This document shows positions 8,896 through 19,561 of a DNA stretch of 64,000 nucleotides, one piece after another; position 1 is the stretch's first letter, and each line of letters starts with the position of its first letter. The notes beneath the pieces were generated by a model that was not told the DNA's origin, searched no databases, and saw only the letters and a program-made list of their open reading frames with translations. The stretch covers positions 186,001 to 250,000 of the forward strand of contig NZ_FWWW01000091.1 of assembly GCF_900176135.1 (NCBI RefSeq). Direction: 5' to 3'. The DNA is from Hymenobacter roseosalivarius DSM 11622. GTDB lineage: Bacteria > Bacteroidota > Bacteroidia > Cytophagales > Hymenobacteraceae. A program made the position numbers and the translations under genes.

Positions 8896-11176
8896 TTACA
8901 TCTCCTTCATCTGCACCAGCTTTTCGGGCCGGATAGGCAGCGACCGAATGCGCTTGCCGCAGGCCTGAAACACGGCATTTGCCAGGGCCGCCGAGGTGGG
9001 GCCTTGCGCAGCCTCACCGGCACCAAGCGGATTTTCGTTGGGCCGATCAATGATGGCGACGATTACGGTGGGCACTTCGTCGAAGCGGAAGATGGGGTAG
9101 GTTTCCCACTGCCGGCTCGTGACGTGCTGCTCGTTGAAAAGTACTTCCTCTTTCAAGGTCCAGCTCGAAGCCTAGATCAGCCCGCCCTCGGTTTGGTTTT
9201 TCAGGCCGTCGGGGTTGATGGTTTCGCCCGCGTCGATGGCGGCCCAGAGGTGCAGGGCGCGGATGGTGCCCATTTCCTCGGCTACGTGCACTTTAGCCAC
9301 CACCGCGCAGTAGGCTGCCTGGTTTTTGTATTGGGCGAAGCCAAGGCCGAAACCTTCGCCGGGGGCTAATTTCTCGTTTTTAATCATATCCCGCGTCCGC
9401 TGAATCACGGCTTTGGCGCGCTCATCGGTGAGGTGGCGCAGCCGGAACTCCCACGGATCCTGCCTGGCCTGCAAAGCCAGCTCATCCATAAAGGACTCAA
9501 GCGCAAACACATTTCCAAAAGCCCCCAGCCCCCGCAGCGCCGACACGCGCAGCGGCCCCTGCACGTAATGCGCATCGAGGCGTTGGTTGGGAATAGCATA
9601 CAGCGGCTCACCGTTGCGGTAAATAGCGCTGCTCACTTCCGTCGAGGGTGTCGGCAACGCAGGCTGCGCTAGTTGGCGGGCGGCCAGCAACGACTCCGGT
9701 TTGCCCCCCGGCCGCGTGCTGTGCGTATCCGACCAGATGTTGGTTTGCCAGTGTGTAATGTGGCCTTCTTTATCCAAACGGGCATCGAGTTGTAGGAGCA
9801 TGGCGCTGCCGTAGGGCTCCCAGGCGTGCTCATCATCCCGGGACCATTGCAGGCGCACGTGCCGGCCGGGGTAGGCGCGGGCTAATAGGGCTGCTACGGC
9901 TACATCGTCGGCGCCGTTGTGGCCGTAGCAGCCCGAGCCCGGCACCGCCTTCACATGGATACGCTCGGGGGGCATTTTTAGCAACTCAACTAATATAGCC
10001 CGCAGTGGATATACGCCTTGGCTGTGTGTCCAAATATGTAAATACCCTTCTTTATCCATAAGGGCAATTGCGCAGCTCGGGCCCACGGAGCCGTGCATAA
10101 GGTAAGGCTTGAAGTAGCGGGCGCTCAGAGAGGCGGCAGTAGGAGCGGTGCCGGCCGTTGCCGCGTCGAAGCTGCTCATGTCGCCCTTGTTCACGGCACG
10201 CTTGGTAATGGCCGGCAATGTAGGGAGCAGCTCCGGCAGCGGCTGTTTGGCGGGGAGCGCGGGGCCGTTGGTCCATTGGGCGTGCTGAATGCCGAAGTCC
10301 TGGGCCAGCTTGGCCTGGTACTCTTTTTCGGCAATAAAACCCACGAAGCTGCCGTCAATCACGGTTTTGAGCAGGCTCGGTAGCCGGCGCTGCATTTCGG
10401 CCGTGTCTAGTTTCGCTAATTGCCCCCCGTAGGAAGGTGGGCGCAGTACGCGGGCGTGCACCATGCCCGGAAACCGTAAATCCTGCACGTATACCGTCTC
10501 GGCCCGCACCATGCGCTCAATGTCGTCGCGGAGTACTGGTTTGCCTACGTGTCGGTACTGACTTTTGGCTTTGAGCTGAATCGGCAATTTCACCTCGCCC
10601 TGCAATTGTTGTTATTTTAACAATTGGGCAAATGTAAGCTGACGCTTTCCGTCGGTGGTGCGTACTACGCCATCGGTGAGGCGGAGCTGGCTGGCGTAGT
10701 ACGCTGAGCTGCCGGGCGGCCAGAGCCAGCAGTTGCTGCCGGGCGGCGGCGGCGGCGTAGCGAATGCTCATGCCGCTGCTTTCGATGGAGGCACTGCCGG
10801 AGGTGTAGCGCTCATCGGGGGTGCGGCCGGTTTCGGCCAGCACCACTTCCACGCGCTCCATGGGCAGGTCCAGCTCCTCGACCGCCAGTTGAGCTACGGC
10901 CGTTCGAATGCCCTGCCCAATTTCGGTTTTGCCCGTGAGCACCCGTACACGGCCGTCGGCCAGCACTTCCAGCCAGGCATTGATGCGCGGGTTTTTGGCC
11001 AGACTTTCCGGCAGCTCATCTGCTGCTAGCGTTTCGCCCGCCAGCAAATCAACCCCGCTGCCCAGCCAAAAGGCAATGGTCAGGCCGCCGGAACTTTTCA
11101 GGAAATCGCGGCGGGAAGACGAGGGCTGGGAGGTGAAGTTGGGTGTTATATTTACAAATGGATAAAGGCTGCTCAA
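8896..11176 (-). pseudogene. Isoquinoline 1-oxidoreductase-like molybdopterin subunit, broken in three places
   Basis: The intact gene would encode the large molybdopterin subunit of a membrane-bound hydroxylase or aldehyde dehydrogenase of the xanthine oxidase superfamily. The N-terminus carries a twin-arginine signal (SSSRRDFLKSSGG), so the enzyme would be exported folded. Typical blocks follow: TGKTEIGQGIRTAVAQ, GSGCYGHNGADD, LRGLGAFGNVFALESFMDEL and a C-terminal NPLGAGEAAQGP. Three lesions are visible: a frameshift near 10700 (the downstream frame resumes at ASQLRLTDG), a TAA at 10612-10614, and a TAG at 9172-9174 within GGLI-stop-ASSWTLKEEV, where Gln is expected. No full product can be made. 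The ferredoxin-like partner gene is immediately upstream and is also altered. Confidence 0.9.
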
Positions 11177-11650
11177 CTAGGATTTCATCGTATCAGCCGC
11201 CTTTTTGATAGCCGCCAATGCCCGCGAGTGCACGCCGTAGCGGCACAGCACCCGGTATAAAGCATTGCGAATGGTTTGGTCGTCGGGCTTGGGGTGCACG
11301 GTCAGTAGCACCACCGCCGACATCACCATGCCATTCAGGCAGTAGCCGCACTGGGCCGCCTGCTCTTCCACAAAGGCCTGCTGCACAGGGTGGAGGCTGC
11401 CATCGGGGCGGGTGAGGCCTTCCAGAGTGGTAATGGCCGCGTTTTGCACGTTGGCCACCGGCAGCTGGCAGCTGCGCCAGGCAATAGTGTCGAGTAGGAC
11501 CATGCAGGAGCCGCATTGCTGCAAGCCGCAGCCAAACTTCGGCCCGTTCAGGCCCAGGTCGTCGCGCAGTGCATAAAGCAGGGGCGTGGCCGGATCGACG
11601 CGCACGGTGCGCGCCTGGCCATTGACTTGGAGAGTGAATTCGGCTTCCAT
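11177..11650 (-). CDS. Isoquinoline 1-oxidoreductase-like [2Fe-2S] subunit
   Basis: This 157-residue protein is the small electron-transfer subunit of a xanthine-oxidase-type hydroxylase. I place the start at 11650 (MEAEFTLQVNG). The first cluster motif is normal (FGCGLQQCGSC plus a later Cys in WRSC). The second should read C-x2-C, about 32 residues, then CRCG; here CGYC is present but the last pair is CRYG, so one iron ligand is replaced by Tyr. That loss would probably disable the cluster next to molybdopterin. It is directly followed by the broken large subunit gene, so the operon seems inactive and the open frame here may simply not have been disrupted yet. Confidence 0.88.
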   Translation of the reverse strand: MEAEFTLQVNGQARTVRVDPATPLLYALRDDLGLNGPKFGCGLQQCGSCMVLLDTIAWRSCQLPVANVQNAAITTLEGLTRPDGSLHPVQQAFVEEQAAQCGYCLNGMVMSAVVLLTVHPKPDDQTIRNALYRVLCRYGVHSRALAAIKKAADTMKS

Positions 11651-11903
11651 GGTCAAGACGTTTCCTGAAAATATTTCGACCAGCGGCAAAAGGATATATC
11701 CAAAAGCTCAATCATTGCCATTAATCTTCATCACTAACTATATGTCCTGGCCTTATTCCGCTGAAAAAAGCCCCCCAGACAGGAATTATAGTAAGTCAGC
11801 CGAGGCTGCTGCGCCATCATTGGCCCAAAATCTTACTCCCAACTTAAGCCCCAAGGCGCGCGTACGCCAAAGCCTACCACTGTTTTAGTCTAACCTCAAC
11901 GCT

Positions 11904-12425
11904 ATGAATCCTACCCAATTAAGCGACGAACTCCGCAACGCCGACACCCCCGACCTGAACCGCCGCCGCTGGATTGTCGGCCTCTCCATGCTGGGGGCCG
12001 CCGCCGGCCAGATTGTCGGTCTGTATCAAACCGGTATTATCAAAACTCTGCCCGATCCGCCCTCCGGGGGACTTTTTAACTCGGCCAAAGTCGACGCCTC
12101 CGACTACGCCTACAAGCGCTTCGATACGCCCGACGCCCTCATTATGCTGGTGAGCTACGGCATCACGGCATGGCTGGCGGGCGCGGGGGGCAAAAACCGG
12201 GCAACGCAGGTGCCCGCCTTGCCTATTGCTATGGGCGTCAAAACGCTGGCCGACACGCTTACCGCCGTGAAGCTGGGGCAGGAAGAATGGGCCGAGAATA
12301 AGGCCCTGTGCTTTTACTGCCAGGTAGCCACGGTGGCTTCCGTCGCCTCGGTGGCCTTGGCCGTGCCGGAGGTTATCAGGGCCGTGAAAAACATCGGCGG
12401 CAATGGTAAGGTCCAAGCTGCTTAG
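11904..12425 (+). CDS. Vitamin K epoxide reductase-like membrane protein
   Basis: This 173-residue protein resembles a VKOR-family quinone-linked disulfide-forming protein. It has four hydrophobic segments and a CxxC pair at C136 and C139 in ALCFYCQVATVASVASVA, the position of the VKOR redox centre in the last helices. The N-terminal half (RRRWIVGLSMLGAAAGQIVG) is the first helix. I do not see the usual second pair of loop cysteines, so whether it makes disulfides is uncertain. It stands alone, convergent with the large minus-strand operon, with a terminator after it. Confidence 0.65.
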   Translation: MNPTQLSDELRNADTPDLNRRRWIVGLSMLGAAAGQIVGLYQTGIIKTLPDPPSGGLFNSAKVDASDYAYKRFDTPDALIMLVSYGITAWLAGAGGKNRATQVPALPIAMGVKTLADTLTAVKLGQEEWAENKALCFYCQVATVASVASVALAVPEVIRAVKNIGGNGKVQAA

Positions 12426-12530
12426 AGCAGTTTTTAGGGGCAGTGAGTAGAGGCGCACTATGTTGCGTCTTGCCGTTGGGAAGGAGAAACCGCTTAGGTT
12501 GCCAACGCAGCAGTACACAGCCGAATGGCA

Positions 12531-12569
12531 GAGGCTCCCCTGACAGAAAATGTCTGTCAGAGGAGCCTC
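12531..12569. terminator. Hairpin terminator between convergent genes
   Basis: The arms GAGGCTCC-CCTGACAG and CTGTCAG-AGGAGCCTC pair almost fully around a short loop. It lies about 105 bases after the VKOR-like gene and 100 bases after the end of the large minus-strand operon, so it could serve either. Confidence 0.7.
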
Positions 12570-12667
12570 ATGTTTTCCGGACACTTGACTTCTGCCGGTT
12601 TCAGAAACCCTTATCAGAAAGAGCAGCCTGGGGGGCTTTTTCAGCCTTAAATTAAAATACAACCCAA

Positions 12668-14548
12668 TCAGACCGTATCGAAGGCCAGGCCCGAGCTGCC
12701 CTCGCCGCGGCCGGTAGTGAACTGCCGCCCTTTCCAGATGGCAACGCGGCCAGCATCGTCGCGGCAACGCTGGTAGGTGGTCTGCACGATCTTGCCGGCC
12801 CGCGGGATTTCCTCCTCAAAAATCAGGTAAGGCTTGCCCTCGGCAATGCCTACGGCCAGGGTTTCACTACTGGGTCGCAGGGTTTCCAGGGCCGTGCCAA
12901 TGAAGTCGGCGCCCTCCAGAATGCGCAGGAGCCGGGCCCGCTGAAACTGAATCTGCCGCCGCGACTGGCCCGTTTGGACCGGAATGAATGGAATCCAGTT
13001 GGCGGGCGTGCTCGTTTGCAGCAGGTAGCGTAGCTCGGCCAATTTGTCGGGGTCCAGGGGCGCGGGCGTATCGAGGCCGTACAGGCGTTCCAGCAGTTTC
13101 TGTTCTTCTGAAGCCAGTTCGTAGCCGTTGCGGGCGGTGCCGGTCAGGGTTTCCAACACCGACTCGATGCCCCAGGCGAGGTTAGCCATCTCATCTTTCA
13201 GGAAAGTGATTTTCTCGATGGGCTTGCTTTCCAGCGACTTGCTCACCACCGGCGGCACGAATAGCGCCGTGCTGGCCGCCTCGCCTCGCCGGCCGCGGGT
13301 GCTCAGATTAAACATGCGCCACTGCTGCCACGCATCATCCAAACCACGGCCGGCCGGGTTGATGAATAGCCGCTCCCCGAACACATCCGTCACCACCATG
13401 CCCTTGATCTGCGCCATACTGCCCACCGGCAGCTTGTAGGGAATCACGAACCAGTCGTTGGACGACATCAGGGCGAAGCCGGTCATCAGCAGCGTCACCA
13501 GGTCGGTGGTCTGGGTGTTGATGTTGGCAAAATTCACCACGCCGTCTTCAAATGTCCACCACCGGGCCTGGGGCATACCGCTAAACTGCACCGGCGTGGG
13601 CATGAAGGAGAGCGTCTCCGTTTTGACCTCGGTTTCATCCGGGGCGTCGGGCGTTATCTTCTCATTGTCAGGGTCGATATCAAACGAATACCAGCTGAGC
13701 GTGCCCTGCCCGTAGTTATCGGCAATGAGAGTTGTCGATGTGTTGTCAGGCTGTTTCAGGCTGCACTTAAACTGATATTCCAGCTGCTCCGGCGACCAGT
13801 TATCGTCGTCAGCATCCAGCGGCTGATTGTACTGCCGCCCAAACCACGCCCGCAGCTCGTCGCCCGCTTTAGCAATTTCGGCCTTGTCGCCCGCCGCCAC
13901 CGTGATCAGCTCAAACGGGTCGCCGGTGCCCAGCAGTGAAGCCCAAAGCAAGCCGCCATCCAGTTGCTTTCCCTCCACGGCTTCCGCCCACTGCGCTACC
14001 TCCTGGTGAGCATAAGTGCTCAGAAACGCCCGGCCTTCGGCCTCGCTGAGGCCCGCCACATCGGCGGGGGTGAGGGCTTCCTTGGGTTTCTTAAACGCGT
14101 ACGCTTTCAGGTATTTGGGGCCATGATCGGCGCCCACGAGGCCATCGGCGGCCCGCTTGCGCAGCAGCTTCAGCCAGTACTGCCCGATTTGCAGGCGCAC
14201 CGGATACGTGAGCTGCATCGGCCGGCGCTCCACCAGGGTTTCAAGGGGAATAGTCGGGTGGTAGGGTTGGGCCAGCCCCGTCCGGCCTTTCACGGCCTGA
14301 ATGGGCGTAGTTTGCACCTGCACTTTGGCCAGGCACGGCGAGCCCGCGTTGTCGAATCGAAACTCGCCCAACTGCCACTGCCGGGTAAGCATCCAGAGCG
14401 GATCGCGCACCTCGGCGCGCAGACTCCTGCTCAGGTCCTGGGCGCGCGGGCTGCCTTCGAGGCGGTTCCAGCAGGTGAGGGCCGGAAACAGCAGCTCGGC
14501 TTTCAGCGCCACGCTCAGGTTGACGGAAGTGAGGTCAAATAATGGCAT
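12668..14548 (-). CDS. Uncharacterised 626-residue protein, last gene of the giant-protein operon
   Basis: I recognise no named domain. The ATG at 14548 (MPLFDLTSVNLSVAL) is chosen because sequence upstream of it in this frame shadows the preceding gene; it overlaps that gene's end by 14 bases, indicating translational coupling. Near the N-terminus is a block that looks strongly conserved in character, RDPLWMLTRQWQLGEFRF at about residues 49-66, followed by DNAGSP. The rest mixes helices and beta-strands with many Trp and Tyr and no signal peptide or membrane segment, so a cytoplasmic or non-classically exported protein is likely. From memory, proteins with this PLWxLxRQWQLGEF block occur beside DUF6603 genes in other phyla, but I could not check this. 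Confidence 0.85.
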   Translation of the reverse strand: MPLFDLTSVNLSVALKAELLFPALTCWNRLEGSPRAQDLSRSLRAEVRDPLWMLTRQWQLGEFRFDNAGSPCLAKVQVQTTPIQAVKGRTGLAQPYHPTIPLETLVERRPMQLTYPVRLQIGQYWLKLLRKRAADGLVGADHGPKYLKAYAFKKPKEALTPADVAGLSEAEGRAFLSTYAHQEVAQWAEAVEGKQLDGGLLWASLLGTGDPFELITVAAGDKAEIAKAGDELRAWFGRQYNQPLDADDDNWSPEQLEYQFKCSLKQPDNTSTTLIADNYGQGTLSWYSFDIDPDNEKITPDAPDETEVKTETLSFMPTPVQFSGMPQARWWTFEDGVVNFANINTQTTDLVTLLMTGFALMSSNDWFVIPYKLPVGSMAQIKGMVVTDVFGERLFINPAGRGLDDAWQQWRMFNLSTRGRRGEAASTALFVPPVVSKSLESKPIEKITFLKDEMANLAWGIESVLETLTGTARNGYELASEEQKLLERLYGLDTPAPLDPDKLAELRYLLQTSTPANWIPFIPVQTGQSRRQIQFQRARLLRILEGADFIGTALETLRPSSETLAVGIAEGKPYLIFEEEIPRAGKIVQTTYQRCRDDAGRVAIWKGRQFTTGRGEGSSGLAFDTV

Positions 14549-17500
14549 TGTACTTAGTGGTTGCGAGTTTGACGATATTTTCAAAAGCGAACAGGTTATC
14601 CGCCAGATTAGTCGAGAGAGAGCTCTGATCAGTGGTGACGGCCAGCAGCACGGCGGGCAGCACCTGGGCAAAGGGCGAGGTGTCGATATGGGCCGGCTCC
14701 ACGGCCCGCACCTTAGCCATCTCAAAGGTTTCGGTGACGCACTCAATCAGGTTTTCCCAGGTCCAGCTGCCCTGCGGAATTGGCGACACGGCCAGCAGCA
14801 GCGCTTGGGGCGGCTCCGAGTTGGGCCGGTTTAAATGGGCCGTAATACCGGTCGTGACCGTTGGCAGCGGAATTTCTTCGGTCCACTCGTCCACCAGCAG
14901 GCCGCATAGAGGCTGGCCGTCCTCAAACACGGCACCGCCCGCGAAGGCCGCGTCGAGGTGCAGACTCAGCAGCAGCTTGTTCTGCTCCAGCGTGAAGATG
15001 CGCGGTTGGTCGGGCGGGGGCAGCGTACGATAGATTTCGGGGATGCGCAGGCCCAGCCAACGGTCCTCTTCGATGTAGGGCAGCTGCATTGCCTGCACCG
15101 AAAAAGCCTCCTGGGTAAGCAGCCGCAAGGTTTCGACGGTTTGCATGGCCGGCCGAACCCGCGCGATGCCATACAGCCATTCGTCGGTGGGGAAAGCGTG
15201 GGGCTCGTCCTGGAAAAGCTGACTGCTGCCGCTGTCGGTGTGGGCGCTGGCTAGCTCGGCCGCATTGTGGGGCTCGAAAGTAGGCAGGAACCGAAACGCC
15301 GCCCCCAGTAGAGCTTGACCAGCTTTTTGCAGAATCGGGAGGATATCTTCTTCCTTGGTCAACGCCGAGGCCAGAGTCAGCTGTTTATCGGACTCCTTTA
15401 GCTGCGCCGTCATTTGGGTCAGCACCGCGCCGGCCTGCTCAAGCAAGGGCTGACGGAGAGCATCGCGGCTGGCCCGGTCTTCCTCGGTGGCCACGACTTC
15501 TACGGCCCGTACGGAGTGCGGCATCGTGCGCGACAATCCCCAGAACGACAAGCTCCACAGGCTAAGCCGCAGGTCGTCCAGCGTCTGGTTATCGGTGACC
15601 AGATTATACGCCGGATCATCGACTGCCGGCACCTGGCTGGCCGCTTTCAAAGCGCTTTCCAGATCATCCTGGTCGTTTTTAAACGTTAGCTGAAGGTTTT
15701 TGATCTGAGTAGAGAGAGCTGGCAGATCGTAGCGTTGGCCGCTTATGGACGGTTTGCCTGGTCGCGGCTGGGTGGCGGTCAGATCCATGGCGCCGGCGGG
15801 GCGCGAGGCCGTAAGCAGCGTGCTCAGTGCCTTCAGATGGGGTAGCAGCCCAAATAGCGATACATCGGCCGGGTCCCAATCCGCGCCCTTTTCGGTGTAG
15901 CGCACTTCCACGGCTACATCTTTCTTCAGTGACTGACGCAGAAAAAAGGCTACGCGCTCATTTAGCTCCGTCAGGTCATTGTGGGCGGTGTCGGATGCGA
16001 TATACAGCAGGTCAATGGGCGTGAGCCTGAGTTCGGCCATGCTCACGCTCTGCTTATCCGGAGGGCTGCCGTCTCTTGTAATAGCTGCTACCACTTTTAC
16101 CGTTGCCAGGTCGGGCAAAAAGCCCCCCAGCCAGGCATTAACGGCGGGCGCGGCCATTGCGCGGGGCGTAGCATCACCATCCGGGTCCGTGGGTTTGAGC
16201 AGAATGACCGCCTTGTGCGCCAGCGAGAAGCCTCCGCGGGGAATGTTGAGGATTTCCGGCATCGGGATGTGCTTGCCTTCCTGCAATGATTTCATGGCCC
16301 CGGCGGCCCGATCATAGTTGCCCTGCACTACCTGGTACACGCTCTCACTCAAGACCAAATCCCCCACGGCGTCGTAGCTATCCAGTAGATTATCAATGGC
16401 CTGCACGATTGCCGGCACGGCCTTATTGACCAGCGCAGTGGCGGGCGCGGGGGCGGTGCTGGTCAGGATGTTGCGCACGAAGGCTGCTTTGTCGGGCGCG
16501 GTGCGGTAGTCGGTGGTCAGGCGGGTGCCGTCCACGACGTTGCGGGCGGCCTGGGCCTCTGAACTCTGGCCAGTGTTAGCCGTCAGGCGGTCATCCACGA
16601 GCGGAAACCGGCGGCGGAATTCAAAGATGAAGCGGTCGAGCTCAAGGTTTTGCTTATCGGCGGCCTCGTGCAGCTCGCGCTCAAACTGGTAGCCCAACAG
16701 TGCCCCGATGTACTGCCCGTTGTTCACGCCCTCAATCAAACCCAGCGCCGTGCGCACCCGCTCCGACGAGAGGTTGACGGCCATGGTATCGGCATCGGCG
16801 CGGGTGGTGTGGGTCAGGTAGCCGTTGCGTAATACGGCCGCCGCCACGGCGTGCGTCAGGGAAGGCGCGTGCACATGGCCGCCGTTGGTGCTGTCTTCCA
16901 CGATAATTGCCCCCTGCACCCGCAGCTCGGGCGGCATGGTATTCTGATTTTTGGGCGTTTTGGTATTCGGCACCGGCCGCACGTTTTCGAGCCAGCCGTA
17001 GGCCCCGGCGTAGAAGCCCGGCTGCTGGCCCTGCTGCTGCCGCCGATTCTGATTCTGCGTCATACGCTGGCTGGCCAGGCCCGTCATCCAAGCATCGAGG
17101 CGGTAGCTGCACAGGTCAATGTGCTCCGCAAATGCCCGTTCGAGCTTGGCACTGGGCCGGTCGGCCAGCTGCCCCAGCGCCTCCAGCACATCGCTCACCG
17201 AAAGCGCCTCGGGAGACCGACGCTTCGCTTGCTCAAAGACGAACTGCGCCAGGGTTTTTCGCTCGGAGCCGGTGACGGCGGCGGGGGCGCTGTACAGATC
17301 CAGCAGCTTGCTGTTGCGGACCGTTTTCTCGCTCATGCTGTAGTAAGCCGAGTCCCGTAGCTTCTCCGCAATCAGTCCTTTGGCCTTCAAAATGCCCGAT
17401 CCGCTGTCGTTGTAGGCTTGCCGGAGCGCGTGGCGCAGCAGCAGGTACAGCAGGGCATTGGGCTTGGTGATGCCGGCCCCGAACGCTTCCTTTTCAACCT

Positions 17501-19472
17501 CGTCGGGCTTGGCTTCCAGCAGCCATTTAAGGTAGTTCCGGCCATCGGGCAGGAAGGGCAAAACGGCGTTGCTTTCCGACAGTGGCACTTTATCACGCTC
17601 CACCACTCCCCCGAACAGCTTAAAGTACTTCTCGAAAAACATGAGGTCGTACACCTGCCCGTTCGCTACCCACGGCGCCAGCATGGTGTGCACGTCCCGG
17701 TCGACGGCGAAGGAGGTGGTCTGGCCTACGTGCTTGGTGTAGCGCTTGGTGGAGCTCATTTTCACCAGATCCTCGTACTGCCGCTGAGCCAGCGCATACC
17801 GCTGAAAAAACGAAACCGAGCTGGCCTGTAAGCCCAGTACTTCCAGCAGGTCCTTGTCGGGCTCGCCGGTTTTCTGCGTAGCGGAAGTCAGCGGGAGTAG
17901 CCGGCGCTTAAAGTGTTCGTACGTAATCTGTAAGACGTTATTGAGTCGGGTTTCGAAGCCTCGATTGGGGGTCCATTTGGTGTAGGCTGAGGTGGGCAGA
18001 ATACCGTAGGGCTGGTTGCCGATGCGGAAGGCGGGCAAGGGCCCCCGCCCGCTGACGCTGGTGAGGAAAAAGTCGCGCACCTCAGCTACGGTATTCGCGT
18101 CGAAGGGCGGTTGCAGGGGTTTCTGGACTACTTCGGCATCAGTGCCGGGCTGCATCATCTCCTCCAGAAAATACCCCAGCGTGCCGTGCCAGAGCGCCTG
18201 GTGCATGGCCCTGGCGTCGCGCTGGTCCAGCTCGTCGGCGTTGGCGGTACGGTTTAGCAGGCTGGATTGCAGCCCCAGTCGTTGCTTCAGCAGAAACCCA
18301 TCCGTTTGCCCGGTGGGGGCGGGGCTGTCCTTAAACTGGGCCGGCCCGAAAAGCAGATCGAAGCTTTCAGAAGGGGAGAACGCGAACTGGGTCAGGCCCG
18401 AGTCGGTGCCGTCGGTGTTGTTGGTGGCGGTGCCGTTTGGTACGAGGCTGAAGCCTTCGGTGGTGTAATAATGGCCTTCCAGCAGCTCCTCAAACGTTTG
18501 GCGCGCTACCTGCTCATTGTCGCTGAAGCGCAGGCCCAGCACCAGCAGCTTATCGAAGCCCGCGGGGGCGGTCATCTTCACGCCCATTCCCACCTTGATG
18601 GCCTCGCCGAAGTCGGTCATCCAGGCCATGCCTTCATCTATAATCAGCTCCGCGCCGTCGCGCCGGATGCCTTCGCCCTGCAGGGTTTTCACCGGATCGG
18701 GGCCGACGGGCAACGGGTACGGAATGGTATTGCTTAAGACATCCGTGCGCGTGGTGCCGTTGATGCCAATGAAGGCCAGCCGGTCGGGCATCAGGCTTGC
18801 CCGCGCCGGCTGCGACCAGCTTTCGGTGCGGGCGTCGTAGGGCGGAAAGTCCGGCACCTCGGGTAAGCTTAAAGAAGGGCTCTGGGGGGCATTTACGGGC
18901 CGATATTCGCGCACTATCCACGCGGCGCGCTGCCACGATAAAGCCCCCTGCACCAGCTGGCCCCAGGCCGCCCGTATCAGCGTATCATCGCCCGCAGCCT
19001 GACTTACCGCGGTCCAGAATAATTGGGCGATGCGCACTTCATTTTCGGTCAGCTGGCTCTCGTGCGTCACCACCTGCAAATCGTCGGGGTAGGCTCGTAC
19101 CCATAACTCGGCCCTGACGAATTTGGCTTCCAGGCGAAGCGGCAAGAGCATCACCGGCACTTCCGCGCTGAGGTTGGCGGTCAGGCGAGCGGGCGTGAGG
19201 TTCGCCAGCAGCTGCTCCCGCACGGTGCCGGCCACCTTAAGCTTTTCCTTGAGCTGGTCGGTCTGCTGCTCCAGCGTACTATTCAGGTCGGTGATTTGCT
19301 GCCCCACGGACGCCAGCGCGGCGGCGTTGGCGGTGGGGCTCATGGCCAGAGCTCCCTGCTGCCTTTGGAGCCGCACGAGTTGCTCGCGGGTGTGCAGGGC
19401 TTCGTCCTGCGCCGTCTGGTGTTCCTGCCGGGCCTTCGCAACGAGTGCCTGCTGTTCAGAAAAGGTAGCCAT
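14535..19472 (-). CDS. Uncharacterised giant protein, 1,645 residues
   Basis: This is the largest gene in the window and I cannot name a domain in it. Residues 5-90 are Gln, Glu, Leu-rich with heptad spacing and should form a coiled coil. A distinctive block follows at about 106-145: PVMLLPLRLEAKF, then ELWVRAYPDDLQV, where the LPLRLExKF and RxYPDD words look like a family signature. The remainder is a long mixed alpha/beta region with no transmembrane helix, signal peptide, repeats or obvious catalytic motif. The frame is uninterrupted over 4.9 kb despite many broken genes nearby, which argues that it is under selection. It lies 89 bases after the preceding gene and overlaps the next by 14 bases. 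A structural or scaffold role is only a guess. Confidence 0.88.
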   Translation of the reverse strand: MATFSEQQALVAKARQEHQTAQDEALHTREQLVRLQRQQGALAMSPTANAAALASVGQQITDLNSTLEQQTDQLKEKLKVAGTVREQLLANLTPARLTANLSAEVPVMLLPLRLEAKFVRAELWVRAYPDDLQVVTHESQLTENEVRIAQLFWTAVSQAAGDDTLIRAAWGQLVQGALSWQRAAWIVREYRPVNAPQSPSLSLPEVPDFPPYDARTESWSQPARASLMPDRLAFIGINGTTRTDVLSNTIPYPLPVGPDPVKTLQGEGIRRDGAELIIDEGMAWMTDFGEAIKVGMGVKMTAPAGFDKLLVLGLRFSDNEQVARQTFEELLEGHYYTTEGFSLVPNGTATNNTDGTDSGLTQFAFSPSESFDLLFGPAQFKDSPAPTGQTDGFLLKQRLGLQSSLLNRTANADELDQRDARAMHQALWHGTLGYFLEEMMQPGTDAEVVQKPLQPPFDANTVAEVRDFFLTSVSGRGPLPAFRIGNQPYGILPTSAYTKWTPNRGFETRLNNVLQITYEHFKRRLLPLTSATQKTGEPDKDLLEVLGLQASSVSFFQRYALAQRQYEDLVKMSSTKRYTKHVGQTTSFAVDRDVHTMLAPWVANGQVYDLMFFEKYFKLFGGVVERDKVPLSESNAVLPFLPDGRNYLKWLLEAKPDEVEKEAFGAGITKPNALLYLLLRHALRQAYNDSGSGILKAKGLIAEKLRDSAYYSMSEKTVRNSKLLDLYSAPAAVTGSERKTLAQFVFEQAKRRSPEALSVSDVLEALGQLADRPSAKLERAFAEHIDLCSYRLDAWMTGLASQRMTQNQNRRQQQGQQPGFYAGAYGWLENVRPVPNTKTPKNQNTMPPELRVQGAIIVEDSTNGGHVHAPSLTHAVAAAVLRNGYLTHTTRADADTMAVNLSSERVRTALGLIEGVNNGQYIGALLGYQFERELHEAADKQNLELDRFIFEFRRRFPLVDDRLTANTGQSSEAQAARNVVDGTRLTTDYRTAPDKAAFVRNILTSTAPAPATALVNKAVPAIVQAIDNLLDSYDAVGDLVLSESVYQVVQGNYDRAAGAMKSLQEGKHIPMPEILNIPRGGFSLAHKAVILLKPTDPDGDATPRAMAAPAVNAWLGGFLPDLATVKVVAAITRDGSPPDKQSVSMAELRLTPIDLLYIASDTAHNDLTELNERVAFFLRQSLKKDVAVEVRYTEKGADWDPADVSLFGLLPHLKALSTLLTASRPAGAMDLTATQPRPGKPSISGQRYDLPALSTQIKNLQLTFKNDQDDLESALKAASQVPAVDDPAYNLVTDNQTLDDLRLSLWSLSFWGLSRTMPHSVRAVEVVATEEDRASRDALRQPLLEQAGAVLTQMTAQLKESDKQLTLASALTKEEDILPILQKAGQALLGAAFRFLPTFEPHNAAELASAHTDSGSSQLFQDEPHAFPTDEWLYGIARVRPAMQTVETLRLLTQEAFSVQAMQLPYIEEDRWLGLRIPEIYRTLPPPDQPRIFTLEQNKLLLSLHLDAAFAGGAVFEDGQPLCGLLVDEWTEEIPLPTVTTGITAHLNRPNSEPPQALLLAVSPIPQGSWTWENLIECVTETFEMAKVRAVEPAHIDTSPFAQVLPAVLLAVTTDQSSLSTNLADNLFAFENIVKLATTKYNAII

Positions 19473-19561
19473 AAGAAAAGGGAGTCAAGAACAAGGAATA
19501 ACAAGCATAAAGTGGTGGCGGGCAGCCAGATGCAGCCCCGAATTTGCCCCCCGGCTGTTCC

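Noticed and set aside
606..9174. TAG codons at Gln positions in broken genes, suggesting TAG might be read as Gln
   Set aside because: Several intact genes end with TAG (for example at 11177 and 12423-12425), and the affected genes also carry frameshifts or other stops, so recoding is not needed.
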